64,000 nucleotides of DNA from Arthrobacter sp. EM1 (GCF_029964055.1 NZ_CP124836.1:186001-250000); one strand, 5' to 3'; counted from the stretch's first letter, positions 41,689 to 51,232 are shown. The notes: generated by a model from the sequence alone, not told the origin. A program made the numbers and translations.

Positions 41689-43713
41689 GTGGGCATATCG
41701 CAGAGCATCCGGACGGCAGTGATTGGCGCCGGTCCCCGCGGCACCAGCGTGCTGGAGCGGTTGCTGGCCAACTGGGGTGCCGCCGCACCGGGTTCCACCC
41801 TGCACATTGACGTCATTGACCCCTATCCCGCGGGGCCGGGTCACGTTTGGCAGACCGGCCAGTCCAGGCTCTACCTGATGAACACCCAGTCGTTTTACCC
41901 TTCAGTCATCCCCGAGGACACGGACCTCGCACAGCCGCTTGCCGGTCACACTTTTGACCGGTGGCGCGAACTGCAACGCAGGCAGCCCCACCCGGACCTC
42001 ACCGCCGAAGAGCGCGCCGAGCTGTCAGCGCTGGGCCCGGCGGACTTTCCCAGCCGGGCACTGTACGGGCGCTACCTGCGCTCGACGGTGCAAGAGCTGC
42101 TGACCCGGTTACCATCCGGGGCCACAGTAGATTTCCACCGCACGAGGGCAACATCCGTCCGGCACGCCGCCGCCAGCGCCGCCGCCGCCAGCGCCGCCGC
42201 CGCCAGCGCCGCCGCCGCCAGCGCCGCCGGCGACGAAAACCGTGTCAGCTTCGACGTCGCGCTGGCCAGCGGCAGGGTCCTCACGGTTGATTCCGTGGTG
42301 CTGGCTCTCGGCCACCTCGAATCGCGGCTTAACCCGGAACAGCGCGAACTCCAGGCCGCGGCCGCGGAGCTCGGGCTGCTCTACCTGCCGCCGGCTGCCC
42401 CGGCCGACGTCGACTGGTCCCGTGTGCCGGCCGCCAAACCGGTCCTGGTACGCGGTATGGGCCTGAACTTCTTCGACGTTATGGGTCAGCTGACCGAAGG
42501 CCGTGGCGGACAGTTCCTGCCCGGCGGCGACGGCAGGATGACATACCTGCCCTCCGGCCGCGAACCGCTGATCATCGCCGGGTCCCGGCGCGGCACCCCG
42601 TACCGGGCTAAGGCAACCCTCGCCGGGTACTACCCCGGCGCCGTCACGCTGAGGTACTGCACCGAAGGCGCCCTGGCGAAATTCGCGGCAGCGGGAATCC
42701 GGCCTGCCTTTGACCACGACTTCTGGCCGCTCCTGCACCGCGACGCGCTCTGGGCTTACTACTCCACCCTGGCGCGCTCGCAGCCGGGTGCCATCCTGAC
42801 GGACCCTGACGACTTCCTGGCGGTCCTTGCGGAAGCTCTGCGCCCGCACGCGCACTCTGCCGCCAAATGGGAGGACCAGGTGGACTCCGTGCTGGAGGTG
42901 CACGTCCGCCCGGCCCACCGGCTGGATCTCCTGGGGCTGGCGGCACCGCTGGCCGGGAGGTCGTTCGCCGCCAGGGCCGAACTCGATAATGCCGTCGTTG
43001 ACTACCTGCTCGACGACGCCCGGCGGTCCGCCCTGGCGGAGGATGATCCGGTGAAGATGACCATCGGGGCCCTGCACCACGGCCGCGCGGTACTGAAGAG
43101 CGCCGTCGCGGACGGCGGAATCACCGACGAGTCCTGGGTCGCGGGACTCCGCGGCTGGTTCGAATCGTTTGTGGAAGGGCTGGCCAGCGGACCCCCCGCG
43201 CAGCGGGCCGAACAGCTCGCGGCCCTGGCCCGGGCCGGCGTCGTCCGGTTCGTCGGACCGGACCCCAAGTTCGGGGTGGACCGCCGAGCGGGGTCCTTCA
43301 CGGCCGTCTCGCCCTGGGTGGGACCGGGCACCGGCGACGGCGGCGGGGACGTGGTGACAGCCGCCGCCATGATCGAGGCACTGGCGCCGGCCAACAAGGT
43401 CGCGGTGAACGTCTCAGCCCTGCTGGAACAACTGATGGCCGAAGGGTTGGTCCGGCCGCGGCTTATGATGACCGTCGAAGGAACGCCGGTGCCGACCTCG
43501 GGGCTGGACGTGGTGCCGCATCCGTACCGGCCGCTGGGTGCCAACGGCTCGGTGACCGACGGCCTGTACGTGCTGGGACTGCAACTGTCCGCCGTGCAGT
43601 GGGGAACCGCGATCGCGGCCGAAGCGCAGCAGAAAACCGGGCCCGTTTACCGCAGCGGCCAGCGCACGCTGCGGGACGCCGACGAGATCGCCCGGGCCAT
43701 CCTGGGGTCCTGA
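41689..43713 (+). CDS. FAD/NAD(P)-binding protein (HI0933/FAD_NAD_binding_9-like)
   Basis: A 674-residue protein beginning with a dinucleotide-binding motif IRTAVIGAGPRGTSVLERLL. It then has the family's HVWQTGQSRLYLMNT segment and a C-terminal YVLGLQLSAVQWGTAIAAEA. This is the FAD-NAD(P)-binding family found in actinobacteria, near siderophore or adenylate hydroxylase-like enzymes. The reaction is unknown. A GTG start at 41689 is used; no Shine-Dalgarno is clear. Residues 160-180 are an Ala/Ser repeat encoded by four exact copies of a 15-bp unit. It is divergently transcribed from the peptidase gene. Confidence 0.8.
   Translation: MGISQSIRTAVIGAGPRGTSVLERLLANWGAAAPGSTLHIDVIDPYPAGPGHVWQTGQSRLYLMNTQSFYPSVIPEDTDLAQPLAGHTFDRWRELQRRQPHPDLTAEERAELSALGPADFPSRALYGRYLRSTVQELLTRLPSGATVDFHRTRATSVRHAAASAAAASAAAASAAAASAAGDENRVSFDVALASGRVLTVDSVVLALGHLESRLNPEQRELQAAAAELGLLYLPPAAPADVDWSRVPAAKPVLVRGMGLNFFDVMGQLTEGRGGQFLPGGDGRMTYLPSGREPLIIAGSRRGTPYRAKATLAGYYPGAVTLRYCTEGALAKFAAAGIRPAFDHDFWPLLHRDALWAYYSTLARSQPGAILTDPDDFLAVLAEALRPHAHSAAKWEDQVDSVLEVHVRPAHRLDLLGLAAPLAGRSFAARAELDNAVVDYLLDDARRSALAEDDPVKMTIGALHHGRAVLKSAVADGGITDESWVAGLRGWFESFVEGLASGPPAQRAEQLAALARAGVVRFVGPDPKFGVDRRAGSFTAVSPWVGPGTGDGGGDVVTAAAMIEALAPANKVAVNVSALLEQLMAEGLVRPRLMMTVEGTPVPTSGLDVVPHPYRPLGANGSVTDGLYVLGLQLSAVQWGTAIAAEAQQKTGPVYRSGQRTLRDADEIARAILGS
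42166..42225. repeat. four tandem copies of a 15-bp coding repeat
   Basis: GCCGCCGCCAGCGCC is repeated four times exactly, encoding Ala-Ala-Ala-Ser-Ala units inside the FAD/NAD(P)-binding protein. Copy number is a multiple of 3 bases, so slippage would change protein length without frameshift. Confidence 0.9.
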
Positions 43714-43728
43714 CCCGCGCCGTCCGAA

Positions 43729-43841
43729 TGAGCATGCCCTCCGTCCGGTGGGCCAAAAAATGAGCATGCCCTCCGTCCGTGCTGAGCGCTGGACATATTG
43801 GCTATATGTCCAGCGCTGCAGCCCGGGGGAGGGCATGCTCA
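43729..43841. repeat. palindromic intergenic repeat element
   Basis: TGAGCATGCCCTCCGTCCG occurs as a direct repeat at 43729 and 43761, 32 bp apart. From the second copy a large hairpin forms. The outer arms are TGAGCATGCCCTCC (43761-43774) and GGAGGGCATGCTCA (43828-43841). The inner arms are AGCGCTGGACATAT (43785-43798) and its complement (43804-43817), with loop TGGCT. It lies between the convergent ends of two genes. It looks like a REP/BIME-type mobile repeat or a strong bidirectional terminator. Confidence 0.7.
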
Positions 43842-43860
43842 GGGGCTCGGAGCCGGGAGG

Positions 43861-46800
43861 CTAGCCGCGGAGGCAGTTCCGGTACTTGATCCACGCGATC
43901 GAGTACTTGATCCAGCCCTTGAAGTCATACCACTTCGTCGGCGGAACCGGTGCGGTGCAGGCCGGCGGAACCGGTACGTTGGCTGCGACCACAACGCTTG
44001 CCTTCACCACTGTGCCGGATTCGACGGCGGTGAGCGTCAGGGTACCGGTGCCCGTTGCAGCGCCGGCGGGTACCTTCAGATCAACTGTGGCGGTTCCGGC
44101 GGAAACCGGTGTTGTGCCCAGCGCGGTGAGGGTGCCTCTGGCATCGGTGAACTCGGCGCGCAGCGAGGTGTTCACCGGGCTGCCCAGCGAGGTGAGATCC
44201 AGCTTGGAGACGGCCAGGGTGATGGCCTCCCCGCCCTTGACCTGCGCGGCGGTGGTGTTCACCACGGCAACGGAGCGGCGTGCGAAGTCCGGTGCGACCG
44301 GGCTGTGCACCTGCAGGTACTTGATCCACGCGTCGCGGTCCACGAGTCCGGAGTCCTTGGTGTTGGTGCCGGACTTGAAGATGCGGAAGTTGTCTCCTCC
44401 TGTTGCCAGGAAGTTGAACGTTCCGATCCGGTAGGACTTCGCGGGGTCGATCAGTACGCCGTTGACCCGGATCGAGGTGATCCGGTCACCGGCGGCGCGG
44501 GCGGCGTTGTAGGTGTAGTTGACGTTCTTGGACAATCCGAGCTGCTGGTAGGCGCGGCTGGGTACCGTGCCGTCCGGGTTGGTCTGCCACTGCTGCTCCA
44601 GGAGCGTCTTGAACTGCTCACCGGTCAGCGAGGTGGTCCAGAGGTTGTTCACGAACGGCAGGACCGCGTTGGCCTTGGCGTAGGTGACGGTCCCGTCCGG
44701 GGCGTAGTAGAGCTCGTTGCGCAGCCCGCCGGGGTTGACGACGCCGATCTCGGCAGCACCGAGGTCAGCCGGCTTGAGCGAGTCAACCAGCGCATCCGCG
44801 ACCAGGTTGCCCAGGGTGGACTCACTGCCGCGGTCATCGCGTGAGGCCGGAGTCGTGGTGGTGGCAGGCGTGAACGCCGTGGTGATGTCCGCGGTCACCG
44901 AGCCGACCGGCTGGTTGCCAACCACTGCAGCGTCGGCGAGTGCCTTGTCAACGATCGTCTTGACGGCGGCGACCCGCGGGTACGCGGCCACGAGATCGGC
45001 TGCCGGCTGGTCAGCGGAGGTGGTGCGCTTGACGTTGCCGGCCTTGTAGCCGGTCACCGACATGGTCTTCGTGTCGATGGTCAGCTGGATCTGGCCGATG
45101 TACTCGCCGTAGTTGCCGGTCTGGACGATCGGGCGGGTCTTGCCCTCAGCGCCGGGGACCGGGGCATCCCAGGAGTACTGCTTGTGGGTGTGGCCGTTGA
45201 AGATCGCGGCAACGTCCGGCGTGACCTCGGTGACCATCCTGGCGAACGGTCCGCCGGCGGCGACCTCCTGCGCCAGGGTGGCGCCTTCGGGCGCCCCGGA
45301 ACCGGCGCCGTCGTGGTTTTCCACCACGATCACGTCGGCAAGTTTGTCCGCCTTGATCTTCGCGGCGACGCGGTTGATCGCATCGACCGGGTCGCCGAAG
45401 TCAAGATCGGCGATGCCCGCAGGGGTAACCAAGGAGGGCACTTCCTGCGTAACGGTTCCGATCACGGCGACCTTGACGCCGTTCAGGTTGAGCACCGTGT
45501 ACTCCGGCAGAACCGGCTCGGTGGTGCCCTTTTTGTAAACGTTGGCACCGAGATACGGGAACTTGGCGTTGGCCCCGCCCGCAATGACGCGGTCGCGCAG
45601 ATCGGCCCAGCCGCCGTCAAACTCGTGGTTGCCGACGGCGGAGGTCCGCAGTTCAAGGGCGTTCAGCACATCGATCGTCGGCTGGTCCTTGGCAACGGCC
45701 GAGGCGAACAGCGAGGCGCCGATGTTGTCCCCCGCGGAGAGGAACGCCGTGGCGCCGGGGGCAGCCGCGGCCCGCAGCTTCTCGATGGTTCCGGCAAAGA
45801 ACAGGGTGTTGGAATCGATACGGCCGTGGAAGTCGTTGATGTTAAGCAGGTTCAGCTCAACGCTGGCAGGGGTGACGGGCAGGTTCAGGCCCACCACCAC
45901 CGGATCGTGGTCGCTCGCCCGGAACTGGTCCGCAGCGTAGTAGTCAGTCACGTTGTTGTTGTAGCGGCTGTATTCCAGGGCCACAGACTCCACGGAGTTG
46001 ATGTTCCAGATGTCGGCGCCGGTGACAACGGCGTTGGCTCCCGGTGAGGCGAGGATGTGGTCCAGCGAGCCCACCAGGCCACCGAAGAGGTAGGAGTGCT
46101 TGGCGGAACCGTCGGCGTTTTTGGCCTTCTCGTCCTGGTTGATGTAGCCAGCGGCCGTGAGGACGTTGATCGGGTCTTCCTTGGCGTAGGAGTTGAAGTC
46201 ACCGATCAGGAAGACTTTGTCCGTCCCCTTGGACTTCTGCAGTTCGTCGGAGAACGCCAGCAGCGACCGGGCCTGCGCGGTGCGGGCGAGGTTTGAGTTG
46301 CCCTGACCCTTGTCCGTGTCGTCCGGGGTGGCGGCTGAGCCCTTGGATTTGAAGTGGTTTGCGATCGCGATGAACTTCTTGTCATCGGACGCGCCCACCG
46401 GCTTGAAGACCTGTGCCAGCGGCTTGCGGGCACTTGCGAAGGCAACGGTGTCGTTGAGGATGATGGACTCGCCCACCGGCTCGGCTGTGGCCTTCTTGAA
46501 GATAAAGGCGGTGCGGATCATGTCCTCATCGGCCAGCGGGGGTGCGTTGGCGGGAGTCCGGACGTAGTCCCAGATCCCCGGCGTGGCGATGTTCAGTGCG
46601 TCAACCAGCTTGGCGAGGGCATCGTCACGGTTCTTGCCGAACTGTGCGGAGTTCTCGACCTCCATAAGCGATACAACGTCGGCGCCGGACTTGGAGATGG
46701 CGGCGACGATCTTGTCCTGCTGGCGCTGGAGGTTTTCGGCGTTCGCCGCGCCGCGGGCATCGCAGCCGCCGCGGACGGTGATCGGGTTCCCGGCACGGTC

Positions 46801-48426
46801 GGTGTAGTAGGTGCACCCGGTGAGCTGATCGCCAGTGGTGGGGAAGTAGTTGAGCACGTTGAACGAGGCAATCTTGAGGTTGCCGCCGACGGCCGCCGGA
46901 GCGTCCGCGCGGGTGCTGCCGCCAAAACTTACCGGCTGGACCGCGTCCGCGGTGGCGGGGGTCAGCTGCGTCAGCGGCTGGAACTTCCAGGCGTTGTTGG
47001 CGAAGCTGAGCACCACGTTGGTTTTGAAGCTCACCGGGGTGCCGACACGGACGTGCTCGGTAGTGGTCAGGTACGGCAGCTCCAGGGCCTTGGTGGTGGC
47101 GTCCTTGAGGAAGTTGGTGGTGGCGCCGTCGTCGAGCCGGATGCCGTTGGCGGCGTTGGCGGCGACGGTAGCGGTGTACTCTGCCGATCCGTAGGGGGCG
47201 ACGGCGGTGGGCTGCTCCAGCGGAGCAGACCCGCCGGCCAGGCCGATTTCACCGTACTGGTTCAGCGAGAAGTTGTCGGTGACAGTGACCGGTCCCTGCG
47301 GGGCCAGCAGCATTCCTTCCAGCGACTCGCGGAAGGTTTCCTCGGCTGGGAGCGAAAAGCCGGTGGCTTTGACCTCCGGGGCCGCTTCCGTGAGCTTCTT
47401 GAGGTCAGCTTCTGCGGCAACGGTCATTTGGGTCATGCCGAAGAATTCGCTGACGGCGCCCGTCACCTCGACGTAGTCGCCGATCTGGACGGCGCCGGCC
47501 GTGGCGGACGAGAAGACGAAGATGGCGTCCGACGCCGAGTGGCTGGCCGGGGTCAGGTCGCCGCCGGTGCCTGGGGTCTGGATGTAGTAGCCGGCGAACC
47601 CTCCGGTCGGGAAGGCTGCGGTGACTTTGCCGCGGGTGGTGACGGAGCTTCCGACGAGCGGGCTCGCAGTACCGTTGCCCTGGATCTCGGCAATCGTCTT
47701 GACGGCCGGGGGCGTGACGGGGCCGGGATCGACCGGCGGATCCACGGGAGCGGCCACACCGTTGGCAGCCTTGGGAGTGATGGTCGCGTTCAGGGTGAAG
47801 TCAGCAGCGTTGTTGTTGCTGTCCGCGCCGTTGCCGCGGTTCAGGCTCTTGACGTCGGTGTTGCCCGACGGCGCCGTCGCCGCCTGGGTTTCGAAGGTGT
47901 TGGAGGTCCCGTAGCCGAGCAGATCGGCGACATTGGCAGGTTCAACGACTGAGCCGGTGGCAAGGGGGTCCAGAGCGGTTGCCTGTTTGGCCAGGACGAT
48001 GGTGCCGGTTGTGCCGCTCGGGTTGAAACCAGCGGCTGACACGTCGGCGGCCGGCAGTTCAGGGGCCGTAGACGCGCTGGAGTTCGTCCCGCCCTTGACC
48101 AGGAAGTAGCCCTTGGCCGGGATGCTTCCGGTGAGCGAGGCGGTTGCACTGGGTGCCGCGGTGCCGGTTCCCGGGCGGTACTGGACGGACCAGCCGTCCA
48201 GCGAGACTGCCGCATCGGAGGTGTTGTACAGCTCAACGAACTTGTTCTTGTAGGCGCTGCCGGCGCTGCCGCCGCTGAGGTACGCCTCGTTGATGATCAC
48301 TGGCGAGCTGCCAGCCGCTGCCGGGGAGACTTCCACGGCAAACGCCGGCACAGCGGCCAGCGGGGCTGCGATGAGCCCTGCCGACAGCGCCGTGCAGAGC
48401 GCGGTTTTCCAAGGTAAGTGTTTCAT
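43861..48426 (-). CDS. secreted nuclease/5'-nucleotidase fusion (ExeM/NucH plus UshA-like)
   Basis: A 1521-residue exported protein with a Sec signal peptide (about 1-30). A lamin-tail domain follows (about 37-150, GSAYKNKFVELYN and LDGWSVQYRPG), then an OB-fold (about 245-345). An endonuclease/exonuclease/phosphatase domain follows (about 519-843: IASFNVLNYF, SLMEVENS, LIGDFNSYAKEDP, SDHDPVVV). Next is a metallophosphatase domain (about 857-1085: NDFHGRI, GDNIGAS, GNHEFDGGW, GHTHKQYS), and the 5'-nucleotidase C-terminal domain (NPGGLRNEL, LPFVNNLW). A final Ig-like region precedes a basic tail. It likely degrades extracellular DNA to nucleosides and phosphate. GAGCGG precedes the ATG. Confidence 0.92.
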   Translation of the reverse strand: MKHLPWKTALCTALSAGLIAAPLAAVPAFAVEVSPAAAGSSPVIINEAYLSGGSAGSAYKNKFVELYNTSDAAVSLDGWSVQYRPGTGTAAPSATASLTGSIPAKGYFLVKGGTNSSASTAPELPAADVSAAGFNPSGTTGTIVLAKQATALDPLATGSVVEPANVADLLGYGTSNTFETQAATAPSGNTDVKSLNRGNGADSNNNAADFTLNATITPKAANGVAAPVDPPVDPGPVTPPAVKTIAEIQGNGTASPLVGSSVTTRGKVTAAFPTGGFAGYYIQTPGTGGDLTPASHSASDAIFVFSSATAGAVQIGDYVEVTGAVSEFFGMTQMTVAAEADLKKLTEAAPEVKATGFSLPAEETFRESLEGMLLAPQGPVTVTDNFSLNQYGEIGLAGGSAPLEQPTAVAPYGSAEYTATVAANAANGIRLDDGATTNFLKDATTKALELPYLTTTEHVRVGTPVSFKTNVVLSFANNAWKFQPLTQLTPATADAVQPVSFGGSTRADAPAAVGGNLKIASFNVLNYFPTTGDQLTGCTYYTDRAGNPITVRGGCDARGAANAENLQRQQDKIVAAISKSGADVVSLMEVENSAQFGKNRDDALAKLVDALNIATPGIWDYVRTPANAPPLADEDMIRTAFIFKKATAEPVGESIILNDTVAFASARKPLAQVFKPVGASDDKKFIAIANHFKSKGSAATPDDTDKGQGNSNLARTAQARSLLAFSDELQKSKGTDKVFLIGDFNSYAKEDPINVLTAAGYINQDEKAKNADGSAKHSYLFGGLVGSLDHILASPGANAVVTGADIWNINSVESVALEYSRYNNNVTDYYAADQFRASDHDPVVVGLNLPVTPASVELNLLNINDFHGRIDSNTLFFAGTIEKLRAAAAPGATAFLSAGDNIGASLFASAVAKDQPTIDVLNALELRTSAVGNHEFDGGWADLRDRVIAGGANAKFPYLGANVYKKGTTEPVLPEYTVLNLNGVKVAVIGTVTQEVPSLVTPAGIADLDFGDPVDAINRVAAKIKADKLADVIVVENHDGAGSGAPEGATLAQEVAAGGPFARMVTEVTPDVAAIFNGHTHKQYSWDAPVPGAEGKTRPIVQTGNYGEYIGQIQLTIDTKTMSVTGYKAGNVKRTTSADQPAADLVAAYPRVAAVKTIVDKALADAAVVGNQPVGSVTADITTAFTPATTTTPASRDDRGSESTLGNLVADALVDSLKPADLGAAEIGVVNPGGLRNELYYAPDGTVTYAKANAVLPFVNNLWTTSLTGEQFKTLLEQQWQTNPDGTVPSRAYQQLGLSKNVNYTYNAARAAGDRITSIRVNGVLIDPAKSYRIGTFNFLATGGDNFRIFKSGTNTKDSGLVDRDAWIKYLQVHSPVAPDFARRSVAVVNTTAAQVKGGEAITLAVSKLDLTSLGSPVNTSLRAEFTDARGTLTALGTTPVSAGTATVDLKVPAGAATGTGTLTLTAVESGTVVKASVVVAANVPVPPACTAPVPPTKWYDFKGWIKYSIAWIKYRNCLRG

Positions 48427-48850
48427 CCGCTCTAACTCTCATGAGGTGCCCGGGTAAGGGCTGGGTGGAGGTGTCCGCGTAACGCCGCAGACCGCCGGTA
48501 GGTGCTCCTGGTCAAGCAGTTCCCGGCACATCAAAACAGAGGTGGGTGAACACGACATGTCTTGCATGTGCATTCGGCGAAACGTCCCCCAGCGGAACGC
48601 GTCACAGTCGGCACCGGGCCAGCAACGATGCGCCCCGGCGACGGAGTGGGTTGCCCCGAGCTGTGTCGGGTGAACCATGCCGGCCGGCTGGGGCCGCGCA
48701 TGCCAAAAGAATACCGGCCGGTGGCCGAAGTGGAGCGGCTGGCCGGTTATTCCCGGGGCATTTTTGCGGCAGGATTTCCTGAAGTTCTTGCTCAAGATTC
48801 CTTGAGCTTTGCCCTGACGCCCAGCTGCCCTGCGGACCGATGTCCGCGCT
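48427..48850. other. 424-bp region upstream of the nuclease gene
   Basis: No gene is supported here. The stretch must hold the promoter of the secreted nuclease. It contains isolated GTTCACCC-like octamers on the minus strand, but not the paired direct repeats of a Streptomyces-type PHO box, so phosphate control is not asserted. Open frames on both strands lack ribosome-binding sites. Confidence 0.5.
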
Positions 48851-49600
48851 CTACTGCGCCGTCGGGGCCGTGATCTTGAATCTGGCGCCGGTGGGGTCAG
48901 CGAGCGTGGCAAGGCGCCCGAACGGCGTATCGTCGGGCCCCTCGATCAGCTGGGCGCCCATGGCGACGGCTTTTTCGGTGGCGGCGTCCGTGTCCGCAAC
49001 CGCGAAGTACACCTGCCAATGGGAGGGGACCTCGGCGGGGAGGTATCCCGAGGCGTCCATGATTCCTGCCTTGGCGGTGTCTCCGGCCCCCAGCGTGGTG
49101 TAGCGGAATTCCGGGGTGTCGCTCATAACGTCGGTGTTCCAGCCAAAAACGTCCTGGTAAAACTTGACCGCCGTGGCGTAGTCCTTGGTGTGGAGTTCGT
49201 GCCACGCAGGGGTACCGTCTTCGGCGGCGAGCTCATAGCCCGTCATCTCCCCGGTCTGCCAGATGCCGATGGCCGCGCCGGTGGCGTCGCCCACCATGGC
49301 TTCCAGGTAGACGGCTCCGCCCTGCTCCGCCGCGCTCTTGACAGCCGCGCGGGCATCGTCCGTGCGCAGGTACGTGGACCAGGCGTCAGGGAAACCGGCC
49401 CGGTCCGGTTGCTTTTGCATGATTCCGGCGACCGACTTGCCGTTCTTCAGCGCAGTGATGTAACCGCCGTATTTCTCCTGGTCGCCAGTTTCGAACGTCC
49501 AACCGAAAAGGTCACCGTAAAACGCCTGGGCCTTTCCGGTGTCGGAGGTCATCAGGTCGATCCAGCACGGTGCTCCGTTGGAGTGCTCGGGTGTTGGCAT
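48851..49600 (-). CDS. two-domain VOC-family protein
   Basis: A 249-residue protein with two glyoxalase/bleomycin-resistance-type domains. The first (about 10-120) begins GAPCWIDLMTSDTGKAQAFYGDLFGWTF-like. The second (about 130-245) has WHELHTKDYATAVKFYQDVFGW and ends ATLADPTGARFKI. Metal-ligand positions are only partly preserved. Such proteins are common in actinobacteria (hydroxylase or drug-tolerance annotations), but their substrates are unknown. The ATG at 49600 has AGGAGT 6 bases upstream. Longer open frames upstream were not used. Confidence 0.85.
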   Translation of the reverse strand: MPTPEHSNGAPCWIDLMTSDTGKAQAFYGDLFGWTFETGDQEKYGGYITALKNGKSVAGIMQKQPDRAGFPDAWSTYLRTDDARAAVKSAAEQGGAVYLEAMVGDATGAAIGIWQTGEMTGYELAAEDGTPAWHELHTKDYATAVKFYQDVFGWNTDVMSDTPEFRYTTLGAGDTAKAGIMDASGYLPAEVPSHWQVYFAVADTDAATEKAVAMGAQLIEGPDDTPFGRLATLADPTGARFKITAPTAQ

Positions 49601-49789
49601 TGTGGACTCCTGTACTTTCTGCGGCGGTGAAAGGTACTGGCGGGGCGCCTTATCTTGGGACGGCGAAGCAGACACTGTGAGGGTATGCCTGAGCGCAGAC
49701 GGTTTCAACGGGTTCCGGGTGCCCGCCCCGCGGGCGGCTGGTACCGGTGACGAGTGGGCGGGGCATCTGCAGGCCGGCGATACGAGTGA

Positions 49790-49827
49790 GGCCGGTTGGG
49801 GCAACCTCTCGATTGCCCCAACCGGCC
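49790..49827 (-). terminator. hairpin downstream of tRNA-Ser(TGA)
   Basis: GGCCGGTTGGGGCAA pairs perfectly with TTGCCCCAACCGGCC (15 bp, loop of 8). It lies 29 bases beyond the tRNA 3' end. The T tract on the minus strand is poor, so termination strength is uncertain. Confidence 0.7.
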
Positions 49828-49855
49828 CCTAAGCCGCGCAAACTCTGCGCTCCCG

Positions 49856-49943
49856 CGGAAGGTAAGAGATTCGAACTCTTGGTACGGGGTCACCGCACAC
49901 TGGTTTTCAAGACCAGCTCCATCGGCCGCTCGGACAACCTTCC
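49856..49943 (-). tRNA. tRNA-Ser(TGA)
   Basis: A class II tRNA of 88 bases on the minus strand. The acceptor is GGAAGGT/ACCTTCC, the discriminator is G and there is a long variable arm. The anticodon stem CTGGT/ACCAG has loop CTTGAAA, giving anticodon TGA. T arm is AGTTCGAATCT. CCA is not encoded. Confidence 0.95.
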
Positions 49944-50112
49944 CTAACGAGTAGTGTTTCATAGGCAGTCGGCAGCAACAAAAACGCGGTTGCGCTCGCG
50001 GGCGCCGGTATCTCCTCCGCATATTCTGGGAGGAAGCGCTTCGGACATAATGTCCCGGCGGCGCAGCCGGGCCACACGGCCGCAATACGTTCGTTAGAAA
50101 TCGGAGTTCTCC

Positions 50113-51096
50113 ATGAAGGCTGTCTATATCTTAAGGCCGGGCGGACCCGAGGCCCTGGAGGTCCGCGAGGTCCCGTCCCCGGTGCCGGGTCCCGGTGAGG
50201 TGCTGATCGACGTCGTCGCCGCCGGGCTAAACCGCGCCGACGTCCAGCAGCGCAAGGGCCTGTACCCGCCGCCGCCCGGAGCCTCGGAGGTTCCCGGGCT
50301 GGAAGTCTCCGGCCGGATCGCTGGCTTTGGTCCCGGAGTCACCAAACCGTTCTCCGTGGGCGACAAAGTCGTTGCGCTGCTGGCCGGCGGCGGCTATGCC
50401 CAGCAGGTTGCTGTACACGCGGGGCAGGTCCTGCGGGTCCCCGAGGGGATCGACCTTGTCACCGCAGCATCTTTGCCCGAAGTAGCGGCGACGGTCTATT
50501 CCAACCTGATCATGACAGCGCAGCTGCAGCCGGGGGAGACCGTCCTCATCCACGGGGCGACCGGCGGCATCGGCACTATGGCCATCCAGCTCGCGAAGGC
50601 GTTCGGTGCCGTGGTCGCCACGACGGCCGGCACCGCGGAGAAAGTCGGCACCGCCAAGGCGTTTCTTGGCGCAGACATCGCGATCAACTATGCGGAAGAA
50701 GACTTCCCGGAGAGCCTGCGCGCGCAAAATGGCGGCAAGGGCGCCGATGTTATTCTCGACGTCGTCGGAGCCAAGTACCTGGGACAGAACGTGGACGCGC
50801 TGGCGGAGTACGGGCGGCTGGTGGTGATCGGGCTGCAGGGCGGTGCCAAAGGCGAGCTGGATCTTGGCAAACTGCTGGGTAAGCGTGCTGCGATTATCGC
50901 GACGGCGTTGCGCCCGCGGCCCGTAGCGGAGAAGACCGTGATTATGGACGCCGTCCGCGACGGTGTCTGGCCGATGCTCGCCGATGGCCGGATCCGGCCG
51001 CTGGTGGCGAAGACCTTCCCGCTGGACCAGGTCGCTGAGGCGCACCGGTACTTCGACTCCGGTGACCATGTGGGCAAGATTCTGCTCCTCCTGTAA
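50113..51096 (+). CDS. NAD(P)H quinone oxidoreductase (zinc-less MDR family)
   Basis: A 327-residue medium-chain reductase of the quinone oxidoreductase group (PIG3-like). It begins MKAVYILRPGGPEALEVREV. Further segments are VVAAGLNRADVQQRKGLYPP, the NADPH-binding VLIHGATGGIGTMAIQLAKA (about 140-159), ADVILDVVGAKYLG and HVGKILLL at the end. Structural zinc Cys residues are absent, as in this subgroup. It probably reduces quinones or enals with NADPH. CGGAGT lies 6 bases before the ATG. Confidence 0.9.
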   Translation: MKAVYILRPGGPEALEVREVPSPVPGPGEVLIDVVAAGLNRADVQQRKGLYPPPPGASEVPGLEVSGRIAGFGPGVTKPFSVGDKVVALLAGGGYAQQVAVHAGQVLRVPEGIDLVTAASLPEVAATVYSNLIMTAQLQPGETVLIHGATGGIGTMAIQLAKAFGAVVATTAGTAEKVGTAKAFLGADIAINYAEEDFPESLRAQNGGKGADVILDVVGAKYLGQNVDALAEYGRLVVIGLQGGAKGELDLGKLLGKRAAIIATALRPRPVAEKTVIMDAVRDGVWPMLADGRIRPLVAKTFPLDQVAEAHRYFDSGDHVGKILLLL

Positions 51097-51206
51097 GCCG
51101 GACCCGAGTCTCGGCCCGGCCGGCGGCGCCTCAAACACATTCTGTGGCGGGCATATCCGAATTGCTTGCGGAGAAGAAATGACTGTAATGTAATTCCATA
51201 CGCGGT

Positions 51207-51232
51207 ATACACGCGTCTTGGGGCGCGTGTAT
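51207..51232. promoter_or_regulatory. PadR-type operator palindrome
   Basis: ATACACGCG-N8-CGCGTGTAT is a 9-bp inverted repeat with an 8-bp spacer, matching the ATxxA-N8-style geometry of PadR-family sites. It ends 30 bases before the padR start codon and so probably overlaps its promoter, consistent with autoregulation. Confidence 0.6.

Noticed and set aside
46354-47952. A 532-codon plus-strand open frame inside the secreted nuclease gene.
   Set aside because: It is antisense to a domain-supported gene, Gly/Arg/Val-rich in the usual shadow pattern, with no start signal.
48540-48680. GTTCACCC-like octamers upstream of the nuclease, suggestive of PHO boxes.
   Set aside because: The octamers are more than 100 bp apart and not in the 11-bp direct-repeat arrangement needed for PhoP binding.
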